Shown here: positions 16,621 through 27,279 of the stretch, in pieces
Position numbering within the stretch: the stretch's first letter is position 1
How the letters are laid out: each line of letters starts with the position of its first letter
Made by a program: the position numbers and the translations under genes
Notes under the pieces: model-generated
The model's database searches: none
Told to the model about the DNA's origin: nothing
Seen by the model: only the letters and a program-made list of their open reading frames with translations
NCBI RefSeq assembly: GCF_017581965.1
Contig: NZ_JAGEVF010000005.1
Span: forward strand, 124,001 to 188,000
DNA length: 64,000 nucleotides
Source: Winogradskyella pelagia
GTDB lineage: Bacteria; Bacteroidota; Bacteroidia; Flavobacteriales; Flavobacteriaceae
Reading direction: 5' to 3'

Positions 16621-16642
16621 ATTTATTGAGTATGTTACTGTT

Positions 16643-16870
16643 ATGGCAAAAAACAATAATTCCAACAATGATACTCTTAAACCTGGTGACAAAATAATCA
16701 TTTTCTTCGGTGGTGTTTTTATAGTGTTGTTTGCTGGATATCATACTCTTTTCAATTATCACGGAAAAGCGGAAACTGATAAAGTACTTATAATTAAATT
16801 ATATTATGGAGGTATCCTCTTTTGGATTCTTCTTATTACAAGCCTTTATTATCTGTCTTTATCCAACTAA
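16643..16870 (+). CDS. Small two-pass membrane protein
   Basis: 75 residues from ATG at 16643. An upstream TTG in the same frame lies inside the terminator and was rejected. After a hydrophilic, Asn-rich start (MAKNNNSNNDTLKPGD) there are two membrane segments, about residues 18-37 (IIIFFGGVFIVLFAGYHTLF) and 54-72 (YGGILFWILLITSLYYLSL). No family recognised. With no room for a promoter between the preceding terminator and its start, it probably depends on read-through of that terminator. It converges with yidC. Confidence 0.65.
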   Translation: MAKNNNSNNDTLKPGDKIIIFFGGVFIVLFAGYHTLFNYHGKAETDKVLIIKLYYGGILFWILLITSLYYLSLSN

Positions 16871-16926
16871 ACTGCTAAGAATAAATAACTCTCTTTTCCT
16901 TTAAAAAAACAAACCACAAAAACAGA

Positions 16927-16955
16927 AAACCCTCGGTAATGCCAAGGGTTTTTAA
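16927..16955. terminator. Bidirectional terminator between small membrane gene and yidC
   Basis: ACCCTCGG and CCAAGGGT pair around TAATG with one mismatch, flanked by A-run and T-run, so it can serve both converging genes. Confidence 0.6.
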
Positions 16956-16975
16956 TTCTATTCTATCTACTGTTA

Positions 16976-18892
16976 TTATTTCTTTCGTTTGTTCTGTGCT
17001 TGCTTTTGTTGTTCTGCTTGCTCCATCATCTCCTTCATTTTTCGCTGAAACCTATTCTCTTTTTTAGGCTTACTCTTGCTCACCTCTATTTTGGCTAAGA
17101 CCTTATCTTCGTCAATAATATAGTTTTTAATAACTAGCATTATACCAATACTAATAAGGTTAGAGATAAAATAATACAGACTCAATCCAGAAGCATAATT
17201 GTTAAAGAATACCAACATTAATAATGGTGAGAAGTAAATCATGTACTTCATCATTTTACTCATGTCTGGCATACCTTCTTGTGTTGGTTGCTGTGCCGCC
17301 ATTTGTTGACCAGTAGTCATTTTCATGTAGAAGAAAATAGCTATTGCCGCCAAAATTGGAAACAAACTCACATGATCACCATAGAATGGAATGCTGAACC
17401 CAGAAGGAAAATCATAAATGGAATCAAATGAACTTAAGTCATCTGCCCAAAGGAAACTTTTCTGCCTTAGATCAAAGGCTGTTGGGAAGAACATAAACAA
17501 GGCATAAAATACGGGAATCTGCATCAATCCTGGCAAACAACCACTGAGAGGGCTTGCTCCTGCCTTACTTTGCAAGGCCATTGTTTCTTGCTGCGCCTTT
17601 AATTTGTTGTCTTTGTACTTCTCTCTTAAAGCATCTAATTCTGGTTTAAGAATTTTCATTTTAGCTTGAGACAAAAACTGCTTGTACTGCACAAAAGACA
17701 ATAATATCTTAACTAGAATTGTCATTACAATAATTGCAATACCATAAGGGAAAATACCACTTAACCAAGCGAATAAGGGAATGAAAATGGCTTTGTTAAT
17801 CCAGCCAAAAATGCCCCAACCAAATGGGATACTCTCTTCTAATTTTTTATCGTAGGTCTTTAATATCTTACTATCTGTGGGACCATAATAAAGTCCAAGT
17901 TTTTTGGAAAATTCCCCACCGTTAAATGCTAATGGAATTTTAGATGTATAAAGTTTAGTAAATAAGGTATCTACTTCTTCATCTTCTACCAAATCTAAAG
18001 ACGTCATCTCTACCTTCTTAAAGGGTTGGTCATTGGTTACGAGAATAGAACTGAAAAAGTGCTGCCTGTAAGACAACCATTCCACATCTTCCGCAACATC
18101 ATCATCGTCGCTCATTTGTGCCAACTTATCTACCTTGTCCTCGTCGTACATATAGGTTAGCCGCGTATATCTATTTTCGTAACTGATACTTTTAGCATGA
18201 CTCAAGCCCTTCATTTGCCAATCCATGGTAATAGGCTGTGATGTATTAAATACACCTGTCAATCCCTGTGAGCGGATTGAAAAATCAATCATATAATCCT
18301 TAGGCTTAAGCTCGTAGCGATACTCTAAAAACTCCGAAGGTGAGACCTTAAGTTTCATAGAAACAACGGTATTGTCACCGCTTTTGGATACGGAAGGTTC
18401 AAAAGGGAAATCCCTCGTATTTAAAATCCTATTATCCGAAGTCCCAAAGTTGATATTAAAGGCATTGTTGTCATCCTTAACTAGATAAATAGGCTCCGCA
18501 TTATAGTCAACAAAGTCTTTAAGTTTCACCTCTTTAAGGTGGCCACCTTTAGTACTAAATTTTAATTCAAATACATCCGTATTTACTGTGGTGTACTCTT
18601 TTTGATTGGCATTTAAAGTTAAGGCATAAGCAAATGAACCTACTTTATCTTTAAGGGCTACTTGTCCGGCAGAGTCTAAAACCTTGGTATTTCCGTAATC
18701 CTCTGAGTCGGTTACTAAAGTTTGAGTTTGTTCACTAGATGGCTCCTCTTGCTGGACTTGCTCTTGCTCTGCTTGTTTTTGAGCTTCAATTTCTTCGGGA
18801 GTTGGCTGATTTTGGTACATAATGTACAACAGAATACCAAAAATGAGCACAAAGCCAATGATTGAATTAATGTCTAATTTCTTTTCTTCCAT
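16976..18892 (-). CDS. yidC: Membrane protein insertase YidC
   Basis: 638 residues, with the full Gram-negative layout: N-terminal membrane anchor (SIIGFVLIFGILLYIMY), a Glu/Gln-rich linker, a large periplasmic beta domain (about 85-350) and the conserved C-terminal insertase core with membrane segments around FPYGIAIIVMTILVKILLSF, SPLSGCLPGLMQIPVFYALF and the later helices, ending in a basic tail rich in Lys and Gln. It inserts and folds inner-membrane proteins, with SecYEG or alone. It lies 91 bp downstream of pyrG, an arrangement common in Bacteroidetes. Confidence 0.96.
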   Translation of the reverse strand: MEEKKLDINSIIGFVLIFGILLYIMYQNQPTPEEIEAQKQAEQEQVQQEEPSSEQTQTLVTDSEDYGNTKVLDSAGQVALKDKVGSFAYALTLNANQKEYTTVNTDVFELKFSTKGGHLKEVKLKDFVDYNAEPIYLVKDDNNAFNINFGTSDNRILNTRDFPFEPSVSKSGDNTVVSMKLKVSPSEFLEYRYELKPKDYMIDFSIRSQGLTGVFNTSQPITMDWQMKGLSHAKSISYENRYTRLTYMYDEDKVDKLAQMSDDDDVAEDVEWLSYRQHFFSSILVTNDQPFKKVEMTSLDLVEDEEVDTLFTKLYTSKIPLAFNGGEFSKKLGLYYGPTDSKILKTYDKKLEESIPFGWGIFGWINKAIFIPLFAWLSGIFPYGIAIIVMTILVKILLSFVQYKQFLSQAKMKILKPELDALREKYKDNKLKAQQETMALQSKAGASPLSGCLPGLMQIPVFYALFMFFPTAFDLRQKSFLWADDLSSFDSIYDFPSGFSIPFYGDHVSLFPILAAIAIFFYMKMTTGQQMAAQQPTQEGMPDMSKMMKYMIYFSPLLMLVFFNNYASGLSLYYFISNLISIGIMLVIKNYIIDEDKVLAKIEVSKSKPKKENRFQRKMKEMMEQAEQQKQAQNKRKK

Positions 18893-18983
18893 ATATTCTA
18901 TGCACCACTTTTGATGCTTGTATTTGTTGCAAATGGATATCCCAAAAAGCTATCCAAAGTTATAACTACGCCAAAGTGGCATA

Positions 18984-20606
<1,623 letters not shown>

Positions 20607-20620
20607 TTATTAAACGCAGG

Positions 20621-20628
20621 CAAATTTA
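20621..20628 (-). promoter_or_regulatory. Putative -7 promoter element for pyrG
   Basis: Minus strand TAAATTTGC, an exact TAnnTTTG match 20 bp before the pyrG ATG. Confidence 0.45.
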
Positions 20629-20736
20629 CAAAATAAAACGAGTTAAATGGGTATTGTTTAAGGTTTGTTGATATGTTAATAAAATCAATACCTTTTTAAT
20701 TAAAACCCTTCAATATAGTGATGCGATTAACTAGAT

Positions 20737-20964
20737 TTAAAATTTTTTTCTAATGGTGTGGATTATAGATTCCAAACCATTGATTTTAATTTCGTGCATT
20801 TGCTGCATCATAAAACCTAATTTACCTTCGGGAAATCCTTTTTGGTTAAACCAAGTGTAGTAGTACTCTGGGATATCAATAAGATATTCGCCCTTGTATT
20901 TTCCAAAAGGCATTTTGTAATTGGCCAATTCTACTAAGGCCTTTTTGTTATCACTAAAACTCAT
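20737..20964 (-). CDS. DUF3820 family small protein
   Basis: 75 residues, cytosolic. The KMPFGKYKGEYLIDIPEYYY stretch, followed by FNQKGFPEGKLG, is the DUF3820 signature. The same domain recurs at the C-terminus of the exonuclease encoded at 56432-57208 (SFGKHKGKRVIDVLEKEPGY), suggesting a nucleic-acid-related role for this short form. It overlaps the end of the DUF922 gene by 4 bp and is the last gene of the guaA-led run. Confidence 0.85.
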   Translation of the reverse strand: MSFSDNKKALVELANYKMPFGKYKGEYLIDIPEYYYTWFNQKGFPEGKLGFMMQQMHEIKINGLESIIHTIRKKF

Positions 20965-21512
20965 TTTGAGCTAAATTCTTGTAAACGTTCTAATTCCTTT
21001 GCAATTGTGCTTTGCCAAATCTTTTGAGCCTCCCTGTTTATAGAGTGATTGGTTTCTGCATCATAACGTTTTTGGGTTTTATTTACGGCTTTATTAATAT
21101 CGTTTTGGAGATTGGCCAATTGCTGTCTTAAATTTTGGTTAACCCGAATACTTTTTAATCGCTTCCTAAAATGTCGCGCATAGAGTTCGGTAATGTCAAA
21201 ATGCAACTGCTCGTGTTTGAGGATATAACCATCGGCTTTATCTTTTAGGTACCAGGATTTATTAGGATAAAAATGGGCTTGCACATTAGTATTATAATCT
21301 ACAATTCTGCCATCCCTAGTTTTAAGAGAATACCCAAACGATATGCCAGATGAGGTTTGCGCTAAAGCAGACGAATTAGATTGTGGTCTTGCTTTAAAAT
21401 CCGCCCAAGTTAATGGTCTATTATCCTTCCAACTTAAAGCCTCATCATTGGCTTTTGGCTGACTGAATACTAACAGTAAGAATAGAATAATCCCAAAAAA
21501 ATTTAAGTGCAT
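20961..21512 (-). CDS. DUF922 family exported putative zinc peptidase
   Basis: 183 residues with an N-terminal signal or anchor (FFGIILFLLLVFSQ). LSWKDNRPLTWADFKARP opens the DUF922 domain, and KHEQLHFDITELYARHFRKR holds an HExxH motif with a following Glu, the usual metallopeptidase zinc site. The family has no proven substrate. Its ATG directly follows the OsmC stop codon. The C-terminus is helical and positively charged. Confidence 0.8.
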   Translation of the reverse strand: MHLNFFGIILFLLLVFSQPKANDEALSWKDNRPLTWADFKARPQSNSSALAQTSSGISFGYSLKTRDGRIVDYNTNVQAHFYPNKSWYLKDKADGYILKHEQLHFDITELYARHFRKRLKSIRVNQNLRQQLANLQNDINKAVNKTQKRYDAETNHSINREAQKIWQSTIAKELERLQEFSSK

Positions 21513-21914
21513 TTATTTCCAATTAAAGGTTACATCCTTTTCTATTTCTGGATGTAAACTGTAATGCACAGGACAGGTATTTGCAGTACGCTCTAAGATT
21601 TTTTTTGCTTTATCATCTGGACTGCACGAAAAATTTAGCACAACGATTATTTTTGAAATCCGTCTTGGCGAACTTGCCATAATCTTAGTCACTTCTGCGG
21701 TACTGCCAGATAAGTCCACATCTAAATCCCTCGCCTTTATACCCATTACTGTGAGCATACAACTTGCTAAACCTGTGGCTACAGTATCTGTAGGAGAAAA
21801 CGCTTCACCTTTACCATTATTGTCTAAAGGGGCATCTGTAATAAATGAATTGCCAGACTTTAAATGAACACTTTCTGTTCTTAGATTACCTAAATAGGTG
21901 ACTTTTGAGGTCAT
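21513..21914 (-). CDS. OsmC-family peroxiredoxin
   Basis: 133 residues, the usual length of OsmC/Ohr proteins. The first redox cysteine lies in VATGLASCMLTVMGIKA and the second in ERTANTCPVHYSLHPE, with the supporting Glu and Arg of the family. They reduce organic hydroperoxides, using a thiol partner. Bacillithiol is a plausible reductant here because bshC is nearby, but that link is inference. The gene is tightly packed, 1 bp after the LysM protein gene and abutting DUF922. Confidence 0.9.
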   Translation of the reverse strand: MTSKVTYLGNLRTESVHLKSGNSFITDAPLDNNGKGEAFSPTDTVATGLASCMLTVMGIKARDLDVDLSGSTAEVTKIMASSPRRISKIIVVLNFSCSPDDKAKKILERTANTCPVHYSLHPEIEKDVTFNWK

Positions 21915-21915
21915 G

Positions 21916-23829
21916 TTAGTTGGCTTTTACAATTTTTAAGTCGTCATACTTTACAATATAAAGTGCTTCATTCGTATAACCACCAAATAAGGACTTGTTA
22001 TATCTAAATTTATTCTCTATGTGCTCTGTAGCAATATCTGAAGTTGATGCCTCATACAAATCTTCGCCTGCTGCCAATCTCATGAGGACATCTAGCGTCA
22101 CATCAAAACCTCTACAGGCATATTTACTTGGAGATACTCTATACATTTTGCGATAGGCCTTCTCGAATGATTTTGAAGTCGATTCTTCAAAATCCCTGTT
22201 AACCGATGCGTAATGAAATTTTAAGTTAGACAAATGGTTGTTATCAATATTTTTACCTTCAAAGGCTTTGTTCTTATCCAAGGTCACCAATACAATCTCT
22301 ATATCTTCTATTACAAGACCATTTAGCATACTAATAACACTAGACGCTAGAGCGTTACTGTCAGTTTCTAGAAATACAATTGTTTTGCCTGGAGCAAAGA
22401 CATTTTCTAAATCTACGGGATATATAAAGAAGCCATCTTTGTCTGACTTTTTAGCTTTACGTGAGAATATTTGTTTGGCCGCTGGAAATTCAGCTTTTAG
22501 TTGATTACTAATTGGCCTGTGCTTTAAATCAGAAATAATCACCACTTTATTTTTGGTACTATCGGCTTTGACAAAATCTAACATGGCCTTTTCTAATAAC
22601 TTATTCTCTGGTATGGTTTGAAACACGTTAGAATAGACTTCCTTTGGCTTTGTCAATGCTGCTATGACAGGTATTCTATCTTCTTTTAATCCTTTGGCAA
22701 CTCTATCAAAAGCATCGTTATTCATTGGGCCAATTACAGCATCATATTCCGAAAAATCATTTTCTTCTAGCAATTCTCTTGTTCTTGCGGTTTGATAACG
22801 TGTATCCATAACCTTTAGATCAGTTGAAATTCCAAGACGCTTAGCCGAATCTATAGCCATCAATGCTCCAGCATGAAAATCCAAAACTACAGAGAGCAGG
22901 CGTTTATCTCTAATCATCTCTTTTGTTTCTTGCACAGAGTCCGTGTCTATTCTATTTAACTGAAAGGGCAGCATTATCGCAATTTTCTTAGTGCTAAAAT
23001 TATTGAGTTTACCGACCAAAGATGCACTTTCAATGGCTTCTCCAAGTGCCTCGGATTCGGCATCAGCTGGTAACTTTAAAACCATACCTGCTTTTAAACC
23101 ACTTTCTTTTAGCTGAGGATTTAAAGTCTCTAACTCTTCTTGAGTCAACCCTAATTTTACTTTCAATCTATAAAAGCCTTCCTTAGGTAACACCTCATAG
23201 TATTGATAGGTAGTATCAATTGCCTTTTCTTCCGTTACCTTAATATTAGGAACGTTCAATTGGTCACCTGGCTGAATGACATCATTCATACCAGGATTTA
23301 AACTTTCGAGCTCTTCTGCGGTAATACCAAACTTATAAGCGATACGCCATTTCCCTTCTTTAGGTAAAACGGTATATTTTCTTACCGTATTGGATAAGGT
23401 TTGCTTATTGATTATGGTTCTATACTTTGGAATTCTTAAGCGATTTCCCTTTTTAAGGTTCTCTGAATATAAAAAGCGATTGGCCTTTTTGATTTCATCT
23501 TCAGTAACGCCATATTTTTTTGAGAGACTGTAGAGCGTTTCCTTACGCTTAACTTTATGATTCTTATAGCCAATAAGATCCCTAAATTCATCTGGAATAG
23601 GCTCATTTTTTACTTTAGAGTTAGGTATGATTAAAGTAGAGCCAGGTTGCAATTTAGATTTCGCATCTGGATTTAGAGCAAATATATCGAAAGGTGTTAC
23701 TAAATATTGCTTGGCAATTGCTTCGATAGTCTCTCCTTCCTTAACGGTATGCGTTTTATAGTTTTGCGCATTGAGATGAAAGGTCAATACAATGAATAAA
23801 ATGCCTAAAATCGTTCTCATATATGTCAT
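21916..23829 (-). CDS. LysM-repeat protein fused to a periplasmic-binding-protein-like domain
   Basis: 637 residues; an ATG three codons in would also keep the signal peptide (about 5-21, ending LNAQ). Four or so LysM units occupy about 22-255, for example YKTHTVKEGETIEAIAKQYL, then HKVKRKETLYSLSKKYGVTE, then two more degenerate ones. From about 275 on, the sequence (KIAIMLPFQLN..., DFHAGALMAIDSAKRLG) is like the type I ligand-binding fold of amino-acid ABC receptors (Peripla_BP_6). The product should sit in the periplasm and bind peptidoglycan. It is the second gene after guaA, a pairing I recall from other flavobacteria. Confidence 0.88.
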   Translation of the reverse strand: MTYMRTILGILFIVLTFHLNAQNYKTHTVKEGETIEAIAKQYLVTPFDIFALNPDAKSKLQPGSTLIIPNSKVKNEPIPDEFRDLIGYKNHKVKRKETLYSLSKKYGVTEDEIKKANRFLYSENLKKGNRLRIPKYRTIINKQTLSNTVRKYTVLPKEGKWRIAYKFGITAEELESLNPGMNDVIQPGDQLNVPNIKVTEEKAIDTTYQYYEVLPKEGFYRLKVKLGLTQEELETLNPQLKESGLKAGMVLKLPADAESEALGEAIESASLVGKLNNFSTKKIAIMLPFQLNRIDTDSVQETKEMIRDKRLLSVVLDFHAGALMAIDSAKRLGISTDLKVMDTRYQTARTRELLEENDFSEYDAVIGPMNNDAFDRVAKGLKEDRIPVIAALTKPKEVYSNVFQTIPENKLLEKAMLDFVKADSTKNKVVIISDLKHRPISNQLKAEFPAAKQIFSRKAKKSDKDGFFIYPVDLENVFAPGKTIVFLETDSNALASSVISMLNGLVIEDIEIVLVTLDKNKAFEGKNIDNNHLSNLKFHYASVNRDFEESTSKSFEKAYRKMYRVSPSKYACRGFDVTLDVLMRLAAGEDLYEASTSDIATEHIENKFRYNKSLFGGYTNEALYIVKYDDLKIVKAN

Positions 23830-23872
23830 TAATTCTTTTTAGTTGGAAACAAACTAGACATTATTGTCACTT

Positions 23873-25408
23873 TTATTCCCATTCAATCGTGGCAGGTGGT
23901 TTAGAACTGATGTCATATACCACTCTATTAACGCCTTTTACCCTATTTATTATTTCATTTGAGGTTTTCTGTAAAAATTCGTAGGGCAGATTTACCCAAT
24001 CTGCCGTCATACCGTCTGTACTTTCTACAGCTCTAAGCGCCACACATTTTTCGTAAGTTCGCTCATCACCCATTACGCCCACACTATTAACAGGTAGTAA
24101 CATCGCACCAGCCTGCCAAACTTTATCATAGAGATTCCAAGATTTCAAATTATTGATAAAAATGGCATCGACCTCTTGTAATATACGTACTTTCTCACGA
24201 GTTAGATCTCCAAGGATACGAATTGCTAGGCCTGGCCCAGGAAAAGGATGTCGTCCCAGCAATTGACTATCCATATTCATAGATGCGCCTACACGTCTTA
24301 CCTCATCTTTAAATAAGGATTTTAAAGGCTCAACCACTTTTAACTTCATAAAGTCTGGCAACCCACCAACATTGTGATGACTTTTTATAGTTGCACTCGG
24401 TCCACCTGTTGCTGAGACACTTTCTATTACATCTGGATAAATAGTGCCTTGGGCCAACCATTTTACATCTTGTATGCTATGGGCTTCATCATCAAAAACC
24501 TCAATAAAAACTCGACCAATAATTTTTCGTTTTTCTTCTGGTTCGCTCTTACCTGCTAAGGCGTCCAAAAAACGTGCCGAAGCATCAACGCCTTTTACAT
24601 TGAGCCCCATTCCTTCGTATTGGTGCAATACGTCTTCAAACTCATTTTTTCTAAGGAGTCCGTTGTTGACAAAAATGCAATACAGGTTTTTACCTATAGC
24701 TTTGTGCAAAAGCATTGCCGCTACAGATGAGTCCACACCTCCAGATAAGCCTAAGACAACTTTATCATTTCCTAATTTTGCTTTAAGGTCATCTACAGTT
24801 TCCTCTACAAAAGACTGTGGTGTCCAATCTTGATTGACTCGTGCAATTTTTATTAAAAAATTATGAAGCAATTGATGTCCATCCGTTGAGTGGTATACCT
24901 CTGGATGAAATTGAATAGCATAGGTTTGCTCGTTTTCTATTTTAAATGCTGCATTTTCAACATCTTCGGTACTTGCTAATAACACACCACCTTCTGGAAG
25001 TTGCTTTATGGTATCGCTATGACTCATCCAAACTTGGCTGCCCTTGTGAATATTCTCAAAGAAATCCTCTTCCTCTTTAATATAAGCCAAATTGGCTCTA
25101 CCATATTCTCGCGTGTTAGATTCCGATACTTCTCCACCAGAGAAATGTGCCAAATACTGGGCGCCATAACAGACGGCCAAAATTGGTTTCTTACCTCTAA
25201 TGTTGCTCAAATCTGGATGAAGCGCTTCATCTGACCGGACAGAAACCGGACTACCTGATAAAATGACGGCATTATAGCTCTCTAATTGATCTGGAATTTT
25301 GTTGTAAGGATAAATTTCTGAGTAGATATTTAACTCTCTTACACGGCGCGCAATTAACTGGGTATATTGCGAACCAAAATCTAAAATAAGTACCTTATTG
25401 TGTTGCAT
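23873..25408 (-). CDS. guaA: GMP synthase (glutamine-hydrolysing)
   Basis: 511 residues from ATG at 25408; a TTG two codons earlier was not preferred. The amidotransferase domain has [18 protein letters not shown] and nucleophile Cys in [11 protein letters not shown], with QFHPEVYHS. The ATP-pyrophosphatase domain follows with [18 protein letters not shown], and the C-terminal dimerisation domain ends in KPPATIEWE, as in nearly all GuaA. It converts XMP to GMP. The -7 element at 25412-25419 is so close to the ATG that the mRNA may be almost leaderless. Confidence 0.97.
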   Translation of the reverse strand: MQHNKVLILDFGSQYTQLIARRVRELNIYSEIYPYNKIPDQLESYNAVILSGSPVSVRSDEALHPDLSNIRGKKPILAVCYGAQYLAHFSGGEVSESNTREYGRANLAYIKEEEDFFENIHKGSQVWMSHSDTIKQLPEGGVLLASTEDVENAAFKIENEQTYAIQFHPEVYHSTDGHQLLHNFLIKIARVNQDWTPQSFVEETVDDLKAKLGNDKVVLGLSGGVDSSVAAMLLHKAIGKNLYCIFVNNGLLRKNEFEDVLHQYEGMGLNVKGVDASARFLDALAGKSEPEEKRKIIGRVFIEVFDDEAHSIQDVKWLAQGTIYPDVIESVSATGGPSATIKSHHNVGGLPDFMKLKVVEPLKSLFKDEVRRVGASMNMDSQLLGRHPFPGPGLAIRILGDLTREKVRILQEVDAIFINNLKSWNLYDKVWQAGAMLLPVNSVGVMGDERTYEKCVALRAVESTDGMTADWVNLPYEFLQKTSNEIINRVKGVNRVVYDISSKPPATIEWE

Positions 25409-25411
25409 GTG

Positions 25412-25419
25412 CAAAAATA
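25412..25419 (-). promoter_or_regulatory. Putative -7 promoter element for guaA
   Basis: Minus strand TATTTTTGCAC, an exact TAnnTTTG match immediately before the ATG at 25408. If used, transcription would begin within a few bases of the start codon. Confidence 0.35.
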
Positions 25420-25526
25420 ATAATTGATTTCAGATTGTTGATTTACCAATGGCGATTTTTTAAATAGTTTTTAACAGAAAACAACAATTAAACTTAGCTA
25501 TTGAAAAAACTACAAATAGCTATTTT

Positions 25527-27134
25527 TTAAAATTGTAAAATTGAGAATTCTGGTTTTAAAGGCTCTAGATTGTCTAACAGACTAGGAATGAGATCCTCGC
25601 CATACTCTAAATACAATTCAGAAAAGTTAGAGTTACGCTCTTGTAAACTTTCATTAGGAAACAACTGCTCTTGTAGGCCAGTAGAGCGCTCTATTTGGTC
25701 TTTTAATTTTCTTTTTTGAGCCTTTAAAAGTCGTTTCTCCAAATGCTTTAGCCCCTTAATTTGCTTAACTTCTTGAGCTTTTACAGCTCCAAGAAATGAT
25801 TTATCCGTTTGTTCGGCCAATCGGTGTAAGTTCTGGAATTGTTTTTCTAGATGACTTATTTGCTCAGAAAAATCAATATCAATATTGGAGATTTTTCTAA
25901 CGTGCTTATTGATAAATGTATTTCGTTTTAAAAATAAGTCGGCATTAGATATATCTAATTTTTCCAGCTTGACAGCTTGTTTTTTAGATTTTATTAAAGC
26001 TGAATTTCTGAGTAAAAGGATAGGAAACGTCACCTTTTGGGCTTCAAAGCTAGACTTTAATTGCAGCCAATAAATCATTTCGCCACCACCACCAATGTAA
26101 CAAAGGTTAGGCAATAGTACTTCTTGATATAATGGCCTTATAATAACATTAGGTGAGAAACGTTCTGGATGCTCGTAAAGCTCTTGTTTAAGCTCCACTT
26201 TATTCCAAGATATTTCTGAATCTGCGACAGAAAACCGACCATCATTAAAAATAATACGTCCACGTAAACCTTCGGTAAGATAAAACAAATTAATCTCCCT
26301 AGGATTTACCTGAATTTTTAAACCCAACTGCTCTAAATGGCTATTGGTTTCTGAGACTTTATTAAATGCAATTTGATCGAACAGTTCTTTTTCTAGTTGC
26401 GGTAGTAACAATTGTTTTAGTTCTTTGGCATTTGCATCAATGACTACCAAACCGTGTTCTCCAAATAAAGCATTAGCAAGATATCGTGTGGCATCAGCTA
26501 GAGTTTCATGTTTGAGATAGGCTTCTTTAAACCAAGTCTTCAATTGTTCTGCGTTTTTACCTGGACCAAATTCGGCAGAAACAATTTCTAAAACATCTTC
26601 TAGACCACTTGTACTAAAAGGGCCAACGGCTCCAGACTGATTAGAATTCCACTGTATCTTTTTGCCTTTAAAGTTAAAATAATTGATTTCCTCAAAATCG
26701 TGATCTTCAGAGGCCATCCAATATATCGGAACAAAATTATAACTCGGATAAGTTTGTTTTAATTGCCTGGCAAGATTAATGGTTGATACTATTTTGTACA
26801 AAAAGTATAAAGGCCCTGTAAAAAGATTCAATTGGTGCCCTGTAGTGATAGTAAAGGTTTTGCTATTTTTTAAGGCGCTGATATTATTTAAGGTCAATTT
26901 TGAGAGTTGAAGTCCTTCATATTGATCAGAAATGATCTCTGAAAGTATGGCTCTCGAACTATGGTTATACGCCTTTTCCTTTTCAAGGATTTGATGCTCG
27001 AAATTTTCTAAACATGGAAACCTGTTATAAAGCCTTTTTAATTCTGAATCTTCAGCAACATAACGGCAAATAAAATCAGAAAAATATCCCGTTTCCTTAT
27101 AGGGAATAAAATCGGTGGTTAGGTTTTTACTCAT
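25527..27134 (-). CDS. bshC: Bacillithiol biosynthesis cysteine-adding enzyme BshC
   Basis: 535 residues from ATG at 27134; six codons further upstream are in frame but would precede the conserved start. Family features are FIPYKETGYFSDF at the start, TGHQLNLFTGPLYFLYKI, FVPIYWMASEDHDFEEINYF and YIGGGGEMIYWLQLK. A coiled coil lies at about 380-460. BshC joins cysteine to glucosaminyl-malate in the last step of bacillithiol synthesis. bshA and bshB are not in this window. It lies upstream of guaA and divergent from the M14 peptidase gene. Confidence 0.95.
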   Translation of the reverse strand: MSKNLTTDFIPYKETGYFSDFICRYVAEDSELKRLYNRFPCLENFEHQILEKEKAYNHSSRAILSEIISDQYEGLQLSKLTLNNISALKNSKTFTITTGHQLNLFTGPLYFLYKIVSTINLARQLKQTYPSYNFVPIYWMASEDHDFEEINYFNFKGKKIQWNSNQSGAVGPFSTSGLEDVLEIVSAEFGPGKNAEQLKTWFKEAYLKHETLADATRYLANALFGEHGLVVIDANAKELKQLLLPQLEKELFDQIAFNKVSETNSHLEQLGLKIQVNPREINLFYLTEGLRGRIIFNDGRFSVADSEISWNKVELKQELYEHPERFSPNVIIRPLYQEVLLPNLCYIGGGGEMIYWLQLKSSFEAQKVTFPILLLRNSALIKSKKQAVKLEKLDISNADLFLKRNTFINKHVRKISNIDIDFSEQISHLEKQFQNLHRLAEQTDKSFLGAVKAQEVKQIKGLKHLEKRLLKAQKRKLKDQIERSTGLQEQLFPNESLQERNSNFSELYLEYGEDLIPSLLDNLEPLKPEFSILQF

Positions 27135-27279
27135 TAATTGTTGCAGAATCAACCTTTGACAAGGTTTTCATAGATGTTAACAAAGGCATAAATATAAGGT
27201 ACATCATTTTTTTAACTGCTAATTTTTAGTTAATTCGCATGGACTATACGTCTTGGTACAATCAACTAACTCTTTTTCA

